Shown here in pieces: positions 1-14,200 of a stretch of 64,000 nucleotides of DNA. The position numbers and the translations under genes were made by a program. Origin of the DNA: Siderastrea radians (taxonomy: Eukaryota > Cnidaria > Anthozoa > Scleractinia > Rhizangiidae); contig OZ024891.1 of the NCBI GenBank assembly GCA_964017195.1, forward strand, positions 7,778,994 through 7,842,993, given 5' to 3'. Positions within the stretch are counted from its first letter, which is position 1; every line of letters starts with the position of its first letter. The notes beneath the pieces were generated by a model, which had not been told where the DNA came from, did no database searches, and was given only the letters and a program-made list of their open reading frames with translations.

Positions 1-1070
1 TCATCCAGCCCATATAATTGCAAACAGTTGTGACTTTAATAAATTGAAGTAAGGCGAGCGGTTAATTTGAAGAAAACGCTGAAATAAAACCGCATCTCCA
101 CAGTATAAACTTCGCTGATCACGCAGAAATCGAAGCTAAGAGCACAAAATCTGCATGACGTCAGGACACCACAGTTTTTCCCGCCTACTGAATGCTGATT
201 GGTTAATTCAAATTTCACCGTATGCAAGGAGTGTTGTGTAATGTAAGATACAACTATGTACACATACTACTTTTATGATGGAGATAAGCGAGACAAGCTT
301 TACTAGAAAGCTCTTGTAAGCCCCCCCCCACCCCCCCTCCGAGTACTTATTTAAGTATAACATCAGGCCTCGAAAACGGAGGTTGGGAGTGGGAGGGAGG
401 GGGGCTTATTATAGACCGGAATTTACAAAAAGAGGGATTCTTATTTAAGTCATAAATTATAGAAAAAGAAAAACAACTTAATTTTTCCTGTAACTTATAA
501 TACAACATTATATTTAACAAATAGGTTGTCTATCATCGCTTTGCAGTTACGACATTGTTTCAGAGACCCTAACTCGACGACAAAGCAATATTTGCCCGAC
601 AGAAATAAAAGTTTGATATTTAGCCATCTTCTTTTGTCTAATATTAATCTTCTCTTTTTATACCTCACGTTTCAATTATTATGTTAAATTTGTCGCAAGT
701 TGGAAAGGGTGGCTTCATAAAAAGTGTAGAGGGGGGGGGGGGAGAGTATGATGTGATCTTAATGTCTGACCGAGTTCCAGTCACAAGCTTTGATACTAAG
801 GTGCAAATTTTCACGTCCTTGACGGAGACAAACACACGACCTATCACACGCCCTTAGGATGTTCCAGTCATTTCTTAGGGCCCAACCACGCGTTTCTACG
901 TGTCGTTTGTATTTGGAAAGGGAAGTTTTAGAACCCGCATTTTCGAGACCTTTTCTGAAAATTGTCCAGTTTCGTTGCATGTTCGGTCGTTTGTGTGCGG
1001 TTGGAAGAGCTAACTGTTTTAACATCTCGAGATTAAAATCTCGTACTCAGATCTCTTGTGGACGAAATGT

Positions 1071-1098
1071 TAGAAAGAAAGAAAGAAAGAAAAAGAAA

Positions 1099-1144
<46 letters not shown>

Positions 1145-1147
1145 AAT
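1071..1147. repeat. (GAAA)n microsatellite
   Basis: Roughly 19 tetranucleotide units with one interruption near 1090-1100 (AAAAAG, GGAAG). Confidence 0.95.
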
Positions 1148-2334
1148 AAAGAGCGTATACATAACTTCAGGTCGGGAGAATAGTGGTGCACTTAAATATG
1201 TTACTTACAAGGCTCATATGTGATATACGTAGAAGGTTTAAGTTACAAGTGTGAATTGAAAAGGTGCAAAATAAAACATGTCATGAGTTTTTTTTTGTAT
1301 GTAGTTATAAGAAAAAAAATCAGTGGTATTTTAAGTTAAATATTTGTAATTCATGAGAACGGTGAGGGGAGAAAATTTAAAATGGCACAAATAAGCAATA
1401 TGTCACACATTTCTATGGTTTATTGGCTGAATAAAACATGTGGGATGTTGGAAGAACACGAGAAGAGATTGTAAGTTACGAGCCGAAGGCGAGTGATTTA
1501 CAAGCTTGCGCACACATAGCTAGTTAATAATTATTTTATAAAATAATTAAACAATTTTTACACAATAACTTTCATACAATGAAACCTTGCTTTACTGGTC
1601 GTCATCAAGCGAATTGTCCTTACGTCCTACGCGTGTGGTCCTTTAATGCTCATACATTTTCTCTTAAATCAACCAAGACTGTAAAATGGTCCTCGTTTGC
1701 TCTATATATTTCTTTCTCAGACTGTGCGTTTTCGTCCCACGGACCACCGCAAAAATGTATTGTTTTGCAGTCTAAAATTAACCTGCTCAAGGTAGACGCC
1801 CATCCAGCAAGAACAAAATGTCGACAAAAAGCATAGAGTGTTTAATTATGTCATATTCTACAAGTCTAGCACCCAAAATGTTCAATGTCCACCGTTTTTT
1901 TTATTATTTCTCATTTTGAGTGAAATCTAAGCCATCTTGGCCGCCATCTTGGATGACGTCACGGACCCCCAGCAACTCCACAACCCATAATATACCTCAT
2001 CTTGTAGAGCACATCACCACTCTCCATTGAAGGTAAAATCTTTTTTTGAAATATTCTAACACAACAAAAAACCAGGGGAGGAGTTCAATCAAGTCCCCCT
2101 CCCCCTCTTGTACTCCATTCTCTGTATGGCAGGGGGGTGACTTTGCTTGTACGTCCAAGGGTTAACTAGGTATGACTTGGTACACTTCAGTTACCCGAGA
2201 AAACTATACTCGAGTACCTAGGCTTTTGTTCCCGCTTTCACGCGATTTATGGCGCGAATCAGTCAAAGGCAGTATCAGAGTTGGGAACTAATAAGCCATT
2301 ATTCGCCCCGAGCTCCTTACAAACTTTATTCAGA

Positions 2335-2340
2335 TTTAAT
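2335..2340 (-). terminator. Candidate polyadenylation signal of gene 1
   Basis: AATAAA on the minus strand lies about 190 bases past the stop codon. It is the first such hexamer I noticed downstream. The motif alone is weak evidence in AT-rich DNA. Confidence 0.35.
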
Positions 2341-2527
2341 TTAAACTTGTTCTTGCTCTAAGTCGTTCGTTTTCTGTTTCTCGAAGAAGGCTACATTGAT
2401 GTAGGTTCTCTGTCAAAGAATGAAAAAGCGGTAAGAAGGTCGGTTAGAAAATTAATACAAATATCTTTACCACTAGCAAAAAAAACAATATAGAAGGACA
2501 TAAATACGATTTTAGTGATAGAAGTTT

Positions 2528-2729
2528 CTACGGATTAAAGTCATTCGAAGGCAACTTTGTCCAACGGGGGCGGGGGGTCCACAAGAGGCATGCTTCTCCT
2601 TCTGGTCCAGTCAAAGTAGACAAGCTTACCTCTTTTTGATGGAGTATTTCCTGTAGTGTTACATGAAGTTCCTCAAAGGATGGACGATCATCTGGAGAAC
2701 TCTGCCAGCAGCGTAACATAACTTCATAA
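2528..2729 (-). CDS. Gene 1 last exon: kinase end, short tail, stop
   Basis: The exon has 202 coding bases. It encodes [18 protein letters not shown], the conserved CW...RP motif of helices H-I, then a tail of about 45 residues with no obvious SH2-docking tyrosine. The stop is TAG at 2528-2530. Confidence 0.92.
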
Positions 2730-4143
2730 CTGAAATGGATAAGTATTACCAGTTAAGATCGTAACATAGTGGCTAAAAATGTTATTTATGATGACAGTGT
2801 GACTGCAAGATAATAAAAAGTTGAACTGAAAACTGGGAATTTTAGAGCTCTCCAGTTAAGATCGTTTGAAAAGTTGGCGTTGTTCTGTTTTCGGCAAAAC
2901 GGCCTGCTTCTTGAAAGTATTATTCCACGATATTGCGCTACGTTTTTAGACTCGTAATATGGCAAAGTATTTGTTTCACAGTATTGCGCTAGCTTTGTGT
3001 GACTTTGTCGATGTAGTTAATTACTTTCTCGCTCCCTTGTAGGGGATCGAGAGGCTGGGATGCTAGAGGGTGTCGCATTTGATGCATTTGGATGGGCACT
3101 CTCCCCTTCAACTTGTCAGTCAACGCAAAATAAACGCAACAATTTGATTTACTATACTTACAGCTCTTCAGAACAATGTGCTGGTTTTTCCAGACGCACA
3201 CCATCCTGCAACATCTCATGAAGCTCGACCACGCCCTTCACACCCATGTAAGGTAGCTCCCCTAAAAGGCACAAGCATGAATGTGTAATGGATAATGGAT
3301 AAACGCCGGTGTTGATATGACGTTGAGTTCTTCCCTTTACTGTGCTGTAGGTCGACGTAAAAGTCAATGACGTCTTTTACATCCTGTACTGTAGTTTTCT
3401 TATACGTTACACGGTCGCATGAGCGAATAAATGAAGCAAAAAGTTGATAGAACTTCCCGATTAACAGATAAAAGCTGGTTCTTGTGTTTGTGAAAGGGTT
3501 GGGGGTAAGGTCGGGGGGGGGGGGGAAGGGGGTTGTTGCAGCGCCCTATCCTCTGTAATGGCATGCGGACAGAAAACTACCGAAAATTTAAACTTCAATT
3601 TCGGAGTTAAAATTACTCTCTGGAAATTACTGTGAACGGTCAAGATCGAGTTACGAAACAATGGAGGAAAAGTAAGCTTTACTATTCATGAGTATGAATG
3701 GCGTCGGTTGAAATCCTGGAAAGTTATCGCCAGTTCAAGTCGAGTTACTGCGTCTAGTTTGAAGCGTGCAAGAAGTGACCTACTGCCATAAAAATGGAAA
3801 ATTGAGGTAGGTCAGATTTTTTTACGTTTAAAAGAAAAATATAGCTGTAATCTTTAGTAAATTTCCTTCATATCCATCAAAACAGAAGTCATATGCACCG
3901 TGGTTTAGTGCATATGCACGGCCTTTATAAATCGCGAATCGGGCACCATATGGCCTATTAATGAAGTGTTATGACTTCTGCTGCTTATCGACTTTCTATT
4001 CCTAAGTTTGTTGTTTTTGCTTTTCAGCTCATGGATATAGAGCTTTCCCAAATACAATAGTAATAGCTTTGTCCCTTTGATCAAGATACAAAGGACACAG
4101 CTAATTAATTTGCGACACAGCTAAATTTGGCCGGCAAATATTA

Positions 4144-4181
<38 letters not shown>

Positions 4182-7100
4182 CTCAAGCTATGATACTGTT
4201 TGGACTTTTGGACGTTCTTAGAGCTCTTTAAAATCTTTGGGTGTGCTAGCTTTGGGGCAATAAATTTGGTTTTTGGACTCAGTTTGAATGCAAGATTCTT
4301 AAAAGCCGCTAAAAGCCCGGCGTAACTGATCGATCAAAATCGATCATCGGAAAGCTGATCGATAAATCGATATTAATCGAACAGATCGGTCGATTACTAT
4401 CGATTAATATCGGTTATCGATAAAAATCAATAGTCACAACTTTTCCACTACAAACAGTATCGATTTTTATCGATTTTTAACGAGAAGAGTGTGAGCCCTA
4501 ATAGCACTATAGACTTCATTGTCAGTATGTCTCGATCGGTAGTGCACGGCCGTGTAGAGACAGGGAAAATATAAATTCATTGTGTTATGAAAGGTGACCA
4601 TGAATGTTTGTTTGATGTAGAGGTCGGTGACCTTAATATTACTTACTGAGCTAACTCAAAGAAGGCAGATCTGATAGCAAAAGTGAAAAAAGCCCGAATG
4701 ACGTTAAATGTTCACGCATCTAAACGATCTGAGAATATATTTTCATCAGTATGCCAGAGTGGACAACCCAATAGACATGGGGACAGAATACTAATGAGTT
4801 TGGTATTTGGCTTTCCATGTTATCCTATATAGTCTTCGCTCAAATCAATAAAGCCATCATTTTTGGTGGCATTTACATAAATAACTGGACACACCACGTT
4901 TGTACGTACTTCAAAATGTCAGCAGTTTACCGTGAACCGGTCCGTGCTAGAAGGATGAAACTTCTGCAATATTACAAATAGTTGGTAGCGTTGTGGTTTT
5001 TTTCATGTTGTTAAAAGTGCGTTAATAGCAGGCTTGGATACTTGTTCTATGTTCTTGTTTCACTCACATTGCTGAAATAAATCGATACATCACAATGCCC
5101 TCGAGTAACATCTTGTTGACAACAGAAAAAATGCAAATAATTTCGATAGACACGAGTGGAGATAAAAACCTATGAAATCGATATTAATTAATAGAAATCG
5201 ATAATAATCGATGAAATCGATAGTCACAACCGAAAATGGTATCGATTTTTATCGATTTCCGATAAAAATCGATTAATTAGAATCGATTAATATTGATTAA
5301 TATCGATTCTATTGGGCTATCGATTTATCGATTAGTTACGCCAGGTAAAAGGAGTGATGATTCAGTTCTCAAAGGATACGCGAGTTTCTAATTAATAAAT
5401 AGGTGATAGGATGTTTGCTTGCGGTTATCTGCAAGACATGTAACTTTCTTTATCACGGATGTCGTAAGTGTCTAAAGGATCCAAGTTATTCTGAGACTGT
5501 TGCAGTTAGAAGCTACGGCTTCTTACGTATACATGGTTGTCGTTGAAATAGAAAGTTTAACTAAAGCATTGCACCTCCATTGTCTTATGGCGCCATTATC
5601 AGTCTGATTAAAATAGTCCTCTACTCCATCGTTGTGATTGGTACTGTAATAGCTGTAGCTTGCTGGACATGTGAGAACGTTGTTTTCCCGAAATTTGTCA
5701 TCACTTAGCCGCAAACAAACTGACAAACTAACATTCCGGAACAGTACAAGAACAAGATTGCGTGACGCATGACATGGGCAAAGTCAATAGATGTAATCGC
5801 ATATTGTAGGTATTACTTTTTTAGGTGTAAGCATAAAGTTCTACAGAAATACTTTGTAAAATCACCTTTTGATGGAAAAAAAGCTTTCATGCATTGATAT
5901 CACGTCGCTAAAAATGTCTACAGTCGCCTCGTGTATTGTAAAATCTGTCAATCAGGGACGACATTGGAGTGCACAGTGAAACAGTGAATCCCAGCTATTA
6001 CTCCCTCGCGCAAGTAGGGGGTTTACTGTTAGGCATCACAAATCCTGGAGTGATTTTTTTTTTATTCGGCCATTTTTTTTAATGAAATCGGCGTATTTAT
6101 TTCATGCATTTTTGAGACAGAAGAGCCTCGATTAAAAATAACAGTGTGCTTACGACATCGGTATTTGTTTGGGACTAGGTGGCGCTGCAATAACTCGCGG
6201 TGTTCGATCCCCACGGAAGTGGCTGCCCACAAGGGAAAATCCTCAGCCCCAGAGGCTCAATATGGATTCTAAAGGGCGTATTCAGCCCATGTTATGAGCG
6301 CCACGAATATGCTTGTACAAGAATGCTCACGTATTTGTTTAAATGGTTTTTTGGAAAAAAAAACTCTTTATCTGCGCGATCAGCGTCCGTCAAATTTCAA
6401 CACTTTGGGCTGCGGGCACCCTCTTTTTCCGCTCACGGGTAGTCGAGGAAAACGAACAAGGGAGCCGGCGAGCGCGAAATTGCCTCTAGCCTTGAACTCG
6501 TTCCCAGGGCTTTTCCCCCTATTTTCTATTTGGTTAAAAAAGGGAAAAAGTCCTGGGAACGAGGTTGACGTGACCTGCGTGTGGAGCCCGTGCTAAAATC
6601 GCCGACCACCGCAAGCGATTTTTACGTGCACTCGCGTGTTGTTTTGGCTGGACTAGTCCTTAGCGGAAAGAGTAGACCCGAGCAGTCTCTCTTTCAGCTC
6701 AGGGATAGTCGAGAGAAACGAACAAGGGAGAGAGCGAAGGCGAAAATCACCTGCACAAACGTGGCGTTGAAACGTGACGCCCGTGTCAAGCCGCCTAGTA
6801 TTGAGCCGGCTCTAGTACAATAGCGTACACTAGCGCATAGCATATACAGCTATTTCAATTAACGTTGTCGGATTTTAAAGCCTTGAGCTTACGCGACAAG
6901 ACCGAAAGTTAGTATGGGTAGCTGTACATCTTGTGTGATTCGGCAGTAAGTTTACGGCTGCCTCTGTCATAGGATGAGTAAAAGTACCATAAACACTTGT
7001 CTATGTGATCTATTTTCTGTAGGGGTGAGCAACAGCCTAAGTTTGGTAAATTTATTAATAAAGTACCCATACCACCTTGCAGTCTTGTCGCGAAGGTTTT

Positions 7101-10011
7101 CCGACAACGTTAATTGAAATAGCTGTATACATTTATAGTACGACGCTAAATTTTGGCGTGCTGTCATTGGTCGAAATCGATCACGTGAAGTAATAGTGTC
7201 TTTCCTCAGCGGGCGTCTTTCAGCGCATAGTGACCGTTTTTGGCAATTTTCGCTCAAAATTTAGCGTTGTACAATAAAAACAATAGAGTCCTTCTGTTTC
7301 AGGCCCTATGTGTGATAAGTACCCTCGGAAATTTGATGTTCAAACTTCATATAAGCCCTCGAACTGCGTTCTCGGGCTAATATTTGTTTTGAACATCAAA
7401 TTTCCTCGGGCAACCTATTACACGGTAGTGCCTTCGACAGAAGAACTATTGTTTTAAAAAAAATAGCGGCTCCACATGCGAGTCACATTTGAACACCTGA
7501 AGCGATTTCGCGCTCGTCAGCTCGCTTGTTCGTTTTTCTCGACTGACTAGACTATCCCTGACTCAAGCGTGTTAAGGCATGGCTCAGTGCCCCATTTGCA
7601 TAAAATCTAAAAACAGTCATAACTTTCAAGAAATTTACCAAAACAGTCCCCAACTTGGAAGCGGCATAAATCTTAACGACCTGAAACCAACGTTTACATA
7701 AAGTGTTAAATATTTGCGTCACGTGACCTTTTATCTTTGTTTACTTACGCGAAAAGAAAATTAAAAATGGGCCGCTGAGATGGCATATGATGGACACAAA
7801 TTGACATGTCAACGTGTTTGTATGGGTCTCCTTAATTTGAATCTGTCCGGAATGATTGACTACGATGTACAGTTAAAGGGGTATTTTATAAAAAGGGTCA
7901 CGTGACACAGTTTGCCCCTTAATATCTACTTAATACAAGAATCATTTTCACCATTCAGGACACAGATTGCCTCCATGTAGGAAGACAAACGCTAGAGAAT
8001 GTTTTTTTTAGCTAAAGCTAACCATCCTTGGCCCATTTCAAACCATCTTCTTGCCTTAATTTTGATGACATCATACACGTGACCAAAACAAGTAAACCTT
8101 AAGACATTAAGGACGGTAATTCTTTATGCTGTACTCTTTAAGTGATCTTTAATACATAAAAAACATTGCTTCCATAAGGAAAAGGAATTTACTTCGCAGG
8201 GGAAATAAGAAAATTGCAAGAAGATAACAACTGACCCTATCCACAATGTCTACGGAGGGGTAGCTAGTGGAATTTCACAAGGCCAAAACTATTTTAACGA
8301 AACCCCCAGCACCCTACTTTAATCATCTTTTTTTTTGTCAAAAAGACTTCTTCAACGCGTAAGACGGGGTTTTCACGAGAGCACACAAGGAGTGAGAGGT
8401 TGGCTGGGGGAATGAGAACATTTTTTGCGGTTCGCGCTCGTGCACTCATGTATCTAAAACACTAAATAAATATACAGTTTGAACTGACCCCCAAAAACAT
8501 GTTTTACTTACGTATATTAAATGCGGCTTGAGTTTTTTGGGCACGTGCTAATAAACCGTGTAAGATTTGGGAACGGTGGGGCACGGTTTTTCTGTTTTTG
8601 TTTTTGTTTCTGCTTTTTTTAGATCACGGCAGTAACGGCTTTCTATTTCTATTAGTAAAGTATGTTTGAGCAGCGGTTTTTTGTGTCACCTTTGTGGAAA
8701 ATACAACAAACCCACATAAGTATGCCTTTGATTAGCCTCTCCCCTACCCTCTCCCCCAAGAACATGAAAGAGCCCCAGAGTAACCGCGTAAACAAATTGC
8801 GGATAATTTATTATCAACGAAAATCATTTATCCAAATACATACGCGAGCCTACTTGTGCAAGTATATTTGTGGCGCTCATAACATGGGTTGAATCCGCCT
8901 CTTTTAATCCACAATGAGCCTTTGGGGCTGAGGATGTTCCCTTGCGGGCAGCCACCATGGCCACTTCTGCGGGGATCGAACACCGCGAGTTACTGCACCG
9001 CCACCTAGTCCCAAACAAATACCGATGTCGTGGGCACACTGTTATTTTTAAGTGAGACCCCTTCTATCTCAAAAATGCCTGAAATAAAAATGTTGATTTA
9101 TTATTATAGTTTTTTTTAAATGTCCAATTCACTCTCTTGGATTTGCAATGTCTTAAAGGAAACCCATACCTGCTCGAGTAAGTAATTGCTTAGATTCACT
9201 GTCCAGTGCAATGTCGACTCGTCGCCGATTTTCCAATACATGAGGTGATTTTAGTTTTTTTTTGCTACACTCGCCTATTGCCACATATTCAACATTCGCC
9301 AGGTTAAATGAACTGGGGCCACAGGGTACACCAACGAGGACGTTCTGACGAGGACTATTATCCCGATGCTCGTATCAGTCCGGGCCATAGACATTTCTGT
9401 CTATGTGATGACGTCATTAAAATGGCGTCTTGGGGCTTTTCCGTGGAACCTCGGTTTATCTCATTCTTCAGCCACTCATTTTTTTCCTGCCATTGGCTAG
9501 TCCCATGGGACCCAGTTCACCCACAAAAACACAAACAGAGCTTCATTATTCATGAGTATGAATGGCGTCGGTTGAAATCCTGGAAAGTTACCGTCAGTTC
9601 ACGTCGAATTACCGCGTCTAGTTTGAAGCGTGCAAGAAGTGACCTACTGCCATAAAAATGGAAAATCGAGGTAGGTCAGAGTTTTTTACGTTTAAAAGAA
9701 AAATATAGCGGTAAACGTTGGTAAATTTGCTTCAGATCCATCAAAACAGAAGTCATGTGCACCGTGGTTTAGTGCATATGCACGGCCTTTATAAATCGCG
9801 AATCGGGCACCATATGGCCTATTAATGTAGTACGTGTTATGACTTCTGCTGCTTATCGACTTTCTATTTCTAAGTTCGTTGTTTTTGCTTTTCAGCTCAT
9901 GGATATAGAGCTTTCCCAAGTACAATTGTAACAGCTTTGCCCTTTGATCAAGATACATAGGACACAACTAGTTAATTTTGCGACACAGCTAAATTTGGCC
10001 GGTAAATATTA

Positions 10012-10088
<77 letters not shown>

Positions 10089-11199
10089 TCTCAAGCTGTG
10101 ATACTGTTTGGACGTTTGGACGTTCTTAGAGCTCTTTAAAATCTTTGGGTGTGCTAGCTTTGGGGCAATAAATTTGGTTTTTGGACTCAGTTTGATTGCA
10201 AGATTCCTAAAAGCCGCTAAAAGGAGTGATGATTCAGTTCTCAAAGGATACGCGAGTTTCTTATTAATAAATAGGTGATAGGATGTTTGCTTGCGGTTAT
10301 TATCTGCAAGACTTGTAACTGTCTTTATCACGGATGTCGTAAGTGTCTAAAGGATCCAAGTTATTCTGAGACTGTTGCAGTTTTCTTTCATCACATAGAA
10401 GCTACGGCTTCTTACGTATACATGGTTGTCGTTGAAATAGAAAGTTTAATTAAAACATTGCACCTCCATTGTCTTATGGCGTTGTTAGCATCCAACAGAT
10501 AGCTCTCCAGCAGTTAATTGCGCTGCTTAGCAATTCTGACAGTCAGGTTGTTGTTTGTCCATCCTGTGACGGTCTGTTTGAGTTCATAAACGATTTTCTA
10601 AACCTCCATTTGTTAAATCTGCAGCAGTTCAAATGCTGGCTCGTTAGAAACAAGGATGCTTCTCGTAAATGTGTTGTGTTAATGAAGTTTTATTGTCCTC
10701 TCTTTCCTAGGATTGTATGTGAAGAATCCACCGTAACTGTTCGCCCCAAAACGGATCAAACTTTGCGAAGAAATGAGCAGGCCGGCGGAGGAGCATACGT
10801 CCCGCGACTTAAATCGACGGCCCAAGAGATCAGACAGAGTTTGCAACCGAAGTGCTTCATCGAGTTCGCGTAACCCTAGCGGAGTGCGAAAATGAAATGC
10901 ATATGTCAGGAGATTTCGAAAATTAGAGCAGATGTCGAAAGTTGTTTGTGCTATGAAAATAAATAAATGATATGTTTCGTGTAATTTATTGATAATTCTA
11001 CACTGTTCCCCTTCGCCAAAATAATATTACAATATGGCCGCCAGTCATGAGGCACCAAGAAAAATAAACAGTCCCAGTCCCTCTCGGCCAAATGAGTTTG
11101 TTTTGGTTTTGTCTAGACCAATCACATTGCTAGAAATCATATAGACAAAACTGTCTATGGCCCAGATTGTGTATAGCCACAAGATGCCATGCAATGAAA

Positions 11200-11233
<34 letters not shown>

Positions 11234-14200
11234 AGCGACACGATATCAATGCATGAAAACTTTGCTGGTTCAAAACATGGATTGCAAAACTAGTATTTCT
11301 AGAATTTATACGCTTATACCTCAAAAAGCCAACACCTAAAGATACGATTAAATCGCTTGACCTTTGCCCATGTCACACGTCACGCAATCTTGTTCTTGCA
11401 CTGTTCCGGAATGTTAGTTTGTCAGTTTGTTTGCGGCTAAGTGATGACAGATTTCGGGAAAACAACGTTCTCACATGTCCAGCAAGCTACAGCTATTACA
11501 GTACCAATCACAACGATGGAGTAGAGGCCTATTTTAATCAGACAGATAATGGCGAATTTTAAAAACACGGTAAGATTAATGTTATGCATATGTTGCGGTT
11601 TCGATCGACCGAACCGTGTAATAAAACAAGCGGTGCATGTGTTGATCGTAGTTCAAAAACAACACTTAACTTCAGCAGACACTATATAAAATTATTTTGC
11701 AACCCCTTAAGTAATTTTGCGAAGGTTTTTTCTGGCATTTCTCTCAATGAAAACGGCTACCGTTTGCTTTGCGTAGGCAGTCGGCGGTTTGTGTCATAAA
11801 TTCAGTCGGCGATTCGTGTCAAACTACCCTTCACATTTTGGTCTCTCAACGGGGTAATTTCTCAGTGCCGCCAGAAAAATTTTATCACAGTAATTAACAA
11901 AGGTTTTTCTTCAAACCTGTTGTTATTCCATGTCCAAAATCCACGTACCAATTGAGTTTCTATAGTGTGGAAGTTGGGTGAAATTTCCTGTTTTTTTTTT
12001 TAAATACCTGAAACTGGTTTTCTTCAATTGGCCGAAACGTTCTCATTCCAACAGCTTATCCAAAGAAAATTATAGTGTTATAAAGGGCTTAAGTGTGTTT
12101 ATACTGTGTTTGTGTTTCGTTAGCAGACGACCCCGCGTTTTAACGTACGAGCGAGATAAAAATGTGTAATTTCCCGCCAATTTCACTATTCAAAGGTGGC
12201 CGAATACCGTATTTTCAAACTTTGCCCGACTTCGGAAAAAAATAAAAAGCTGTTGAAACTTTTAATGTTATTTTTGAAAATACTTCACTATAGAGGTTAC
12301 TTGGGCAAAATATAAAACAGGTGTCTATCTATTTCTGTAGTGTTTTTTAATTTCTGTAGTGAAAAATACCACTATTAATAATCTAGACATACGCACATTT
12401 GTCGTTATTAATCGTGAAAAGCGGTACTTTCTAGTTATTAATCGCGAAACACGTCAGTTGCGATTACTAATCGTGAATTTTACAGTTAATAATCGTACAA
12501 TCCACGATTATTAACTACGTCTGACCGATTCTACAGTTAATAATCGTACATTGTGCGATTGTTAATCGCAAGTGACGGTCAATGTAGTTATTCATCGCAA
12601 GTTGCTGACCTTGGGTGAAAAGAGAATCGCAAAACAAATTTGAATTGACCGGCCGCCATTGCAAAAAAAAATTCAAACCCAAACAGAACTCTTCATGAGG
12701 CTTGTTGTAGAACAAAGACAACGGAAGTTAATTCTTGAAGTGACAAAGTCTCCTTAGAAATTTAGTTTTACTTCGGTAAGTCGTTTAAGAATGATATTTT
12801 CCTTTTCTTTCTGCCTTTCACGAAGCACGACGCGAGCGCGAGGTCGACGAAGTCACGAACAAGAACACCGCGACAGATGCAAAATGAGCGATTAAATTGT
12901 CAACTTTCAAACGAAACGGAGCTCTTATAGTCCTCAAATACAGAAGGGGAAAATAACTTAACCGTCATCCGGGAGTTAAATTTATTTCACTCGAGATTTC
13001 TTCGATACGACGTTGTTTTTCATGCGAACAATCAACTACAGTTTCAAACACGGACCAAAACTGCGCGATCCGATGCAAAGTGAGCGATACAATGAAAAGC
13101 GACAACCCTCAAACGAAACGTCACTTTTCAAGCACTTTACACACAAAAGGAAATGAGATAACCATTATCCGAAAGTTAAAATCATTTTGCTCGGACATTT
13201 CAACGATTTGACTTCAGTTGGGTTTTTTAATGCGAACAATCATGCAAACCATTTCAAACACCCCGTGACACTGGGAAACTGATCACGAAGTGATAAACAA
13301 ACGTAAACAAACCATTCTAATAAGAAAACGCGCTGGAAATTCCGCAATATAAAGAAGTTTAATCTAATTCGTTTTGAATCCTCTAATGCTCTGGATTGAT
13401 AATAAAACGATCTTTCATGGATTCAATTCCATTCACGAACGGAAGACCCAAAGCCACAAAAAAGTCCGAGGCGCATGTAATTTTAACTACGCTAATAATG
13501 TAAGCTTACTTGTAGCTGGTCGCATTTTCAGGTCATGAAAAGGTATTGTCAGATATCAACGGCAATAATTCTATCTAGCTTCGTTCTCCTACGTTAGTGA
13601 CCGTTCACATAACCGAATTCGACGACTTGCATCGACAAAAAACAAGGGGGAAAAGAGCTCTCTTTTCTCTTCGGTATTCCTTTCACTGCAAGTTGAAAAT
13701 GAAATACGAGAACATGCCGTCTGATGCGATATGCAAATATGTTTCAGTCAGAGATTCGCTACTATTCGCATTGTACTTGGAAAAATTCGGTTCTGATGGA
13801 AAAGCATTACACTGTCTCCAAAAGATATTTCTTCAACAACATTAGAAACGTTTTGCATGAACTTCGATGCAAAGGTAGTCGTCGTGAATTCTGAAATCTC
13901 AAGCCGTGTCACGCAACACGCGGGGATTCGTCTCAGCCGCTACGGATCTGGTGATGTTTCAGGAAAAAAGGGAAGCTTACGTGTTGAAAATTTTCTTCGT
14001 AAATATTCCACCTAGCGAAACAGTTTCATGGATTTTACACAACACGCACAATTTTCAACGTTTTTTGTCTCACTTGTCGAAGCAAATGAACTGCACAACA
14101 GTGCAGGATTTAAGCTTATTTGGTCTATGAATGGCGAAAGTTTCGTATGCTTTAAAATGAAAACCGTTCAGTACGTAAGCTATACAAGCTGACAAAACGT

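Larger units (their letters stand above)
1..2527. other. 3' flank of gene 1; no gene recognised
   Basis: I see no protein-coding exon here. It contains C and G homopolymer runs (about 320-340, 400-412, 731-742), a GAAA microsatellite (1071-1147), and AT-rich DNA. The proximal part (about 2300-2527) is probably the 3' UTR of gene 1. Confidence 0.5.

Noticed and set aside
9308..9655. 115-codon plus-strand frame
   Set aside because: It spans the left end of the CAGTCC element and unrelated flank; only part is shared with the 3.68-kb copy, and it has no domain.
9972..10331. 119-codon minus-strand frame with Leu/Ser repeat
   Set aside because: Its centre is the GA microsatellite and the rest is transposon-like sequence; no conserved domain.
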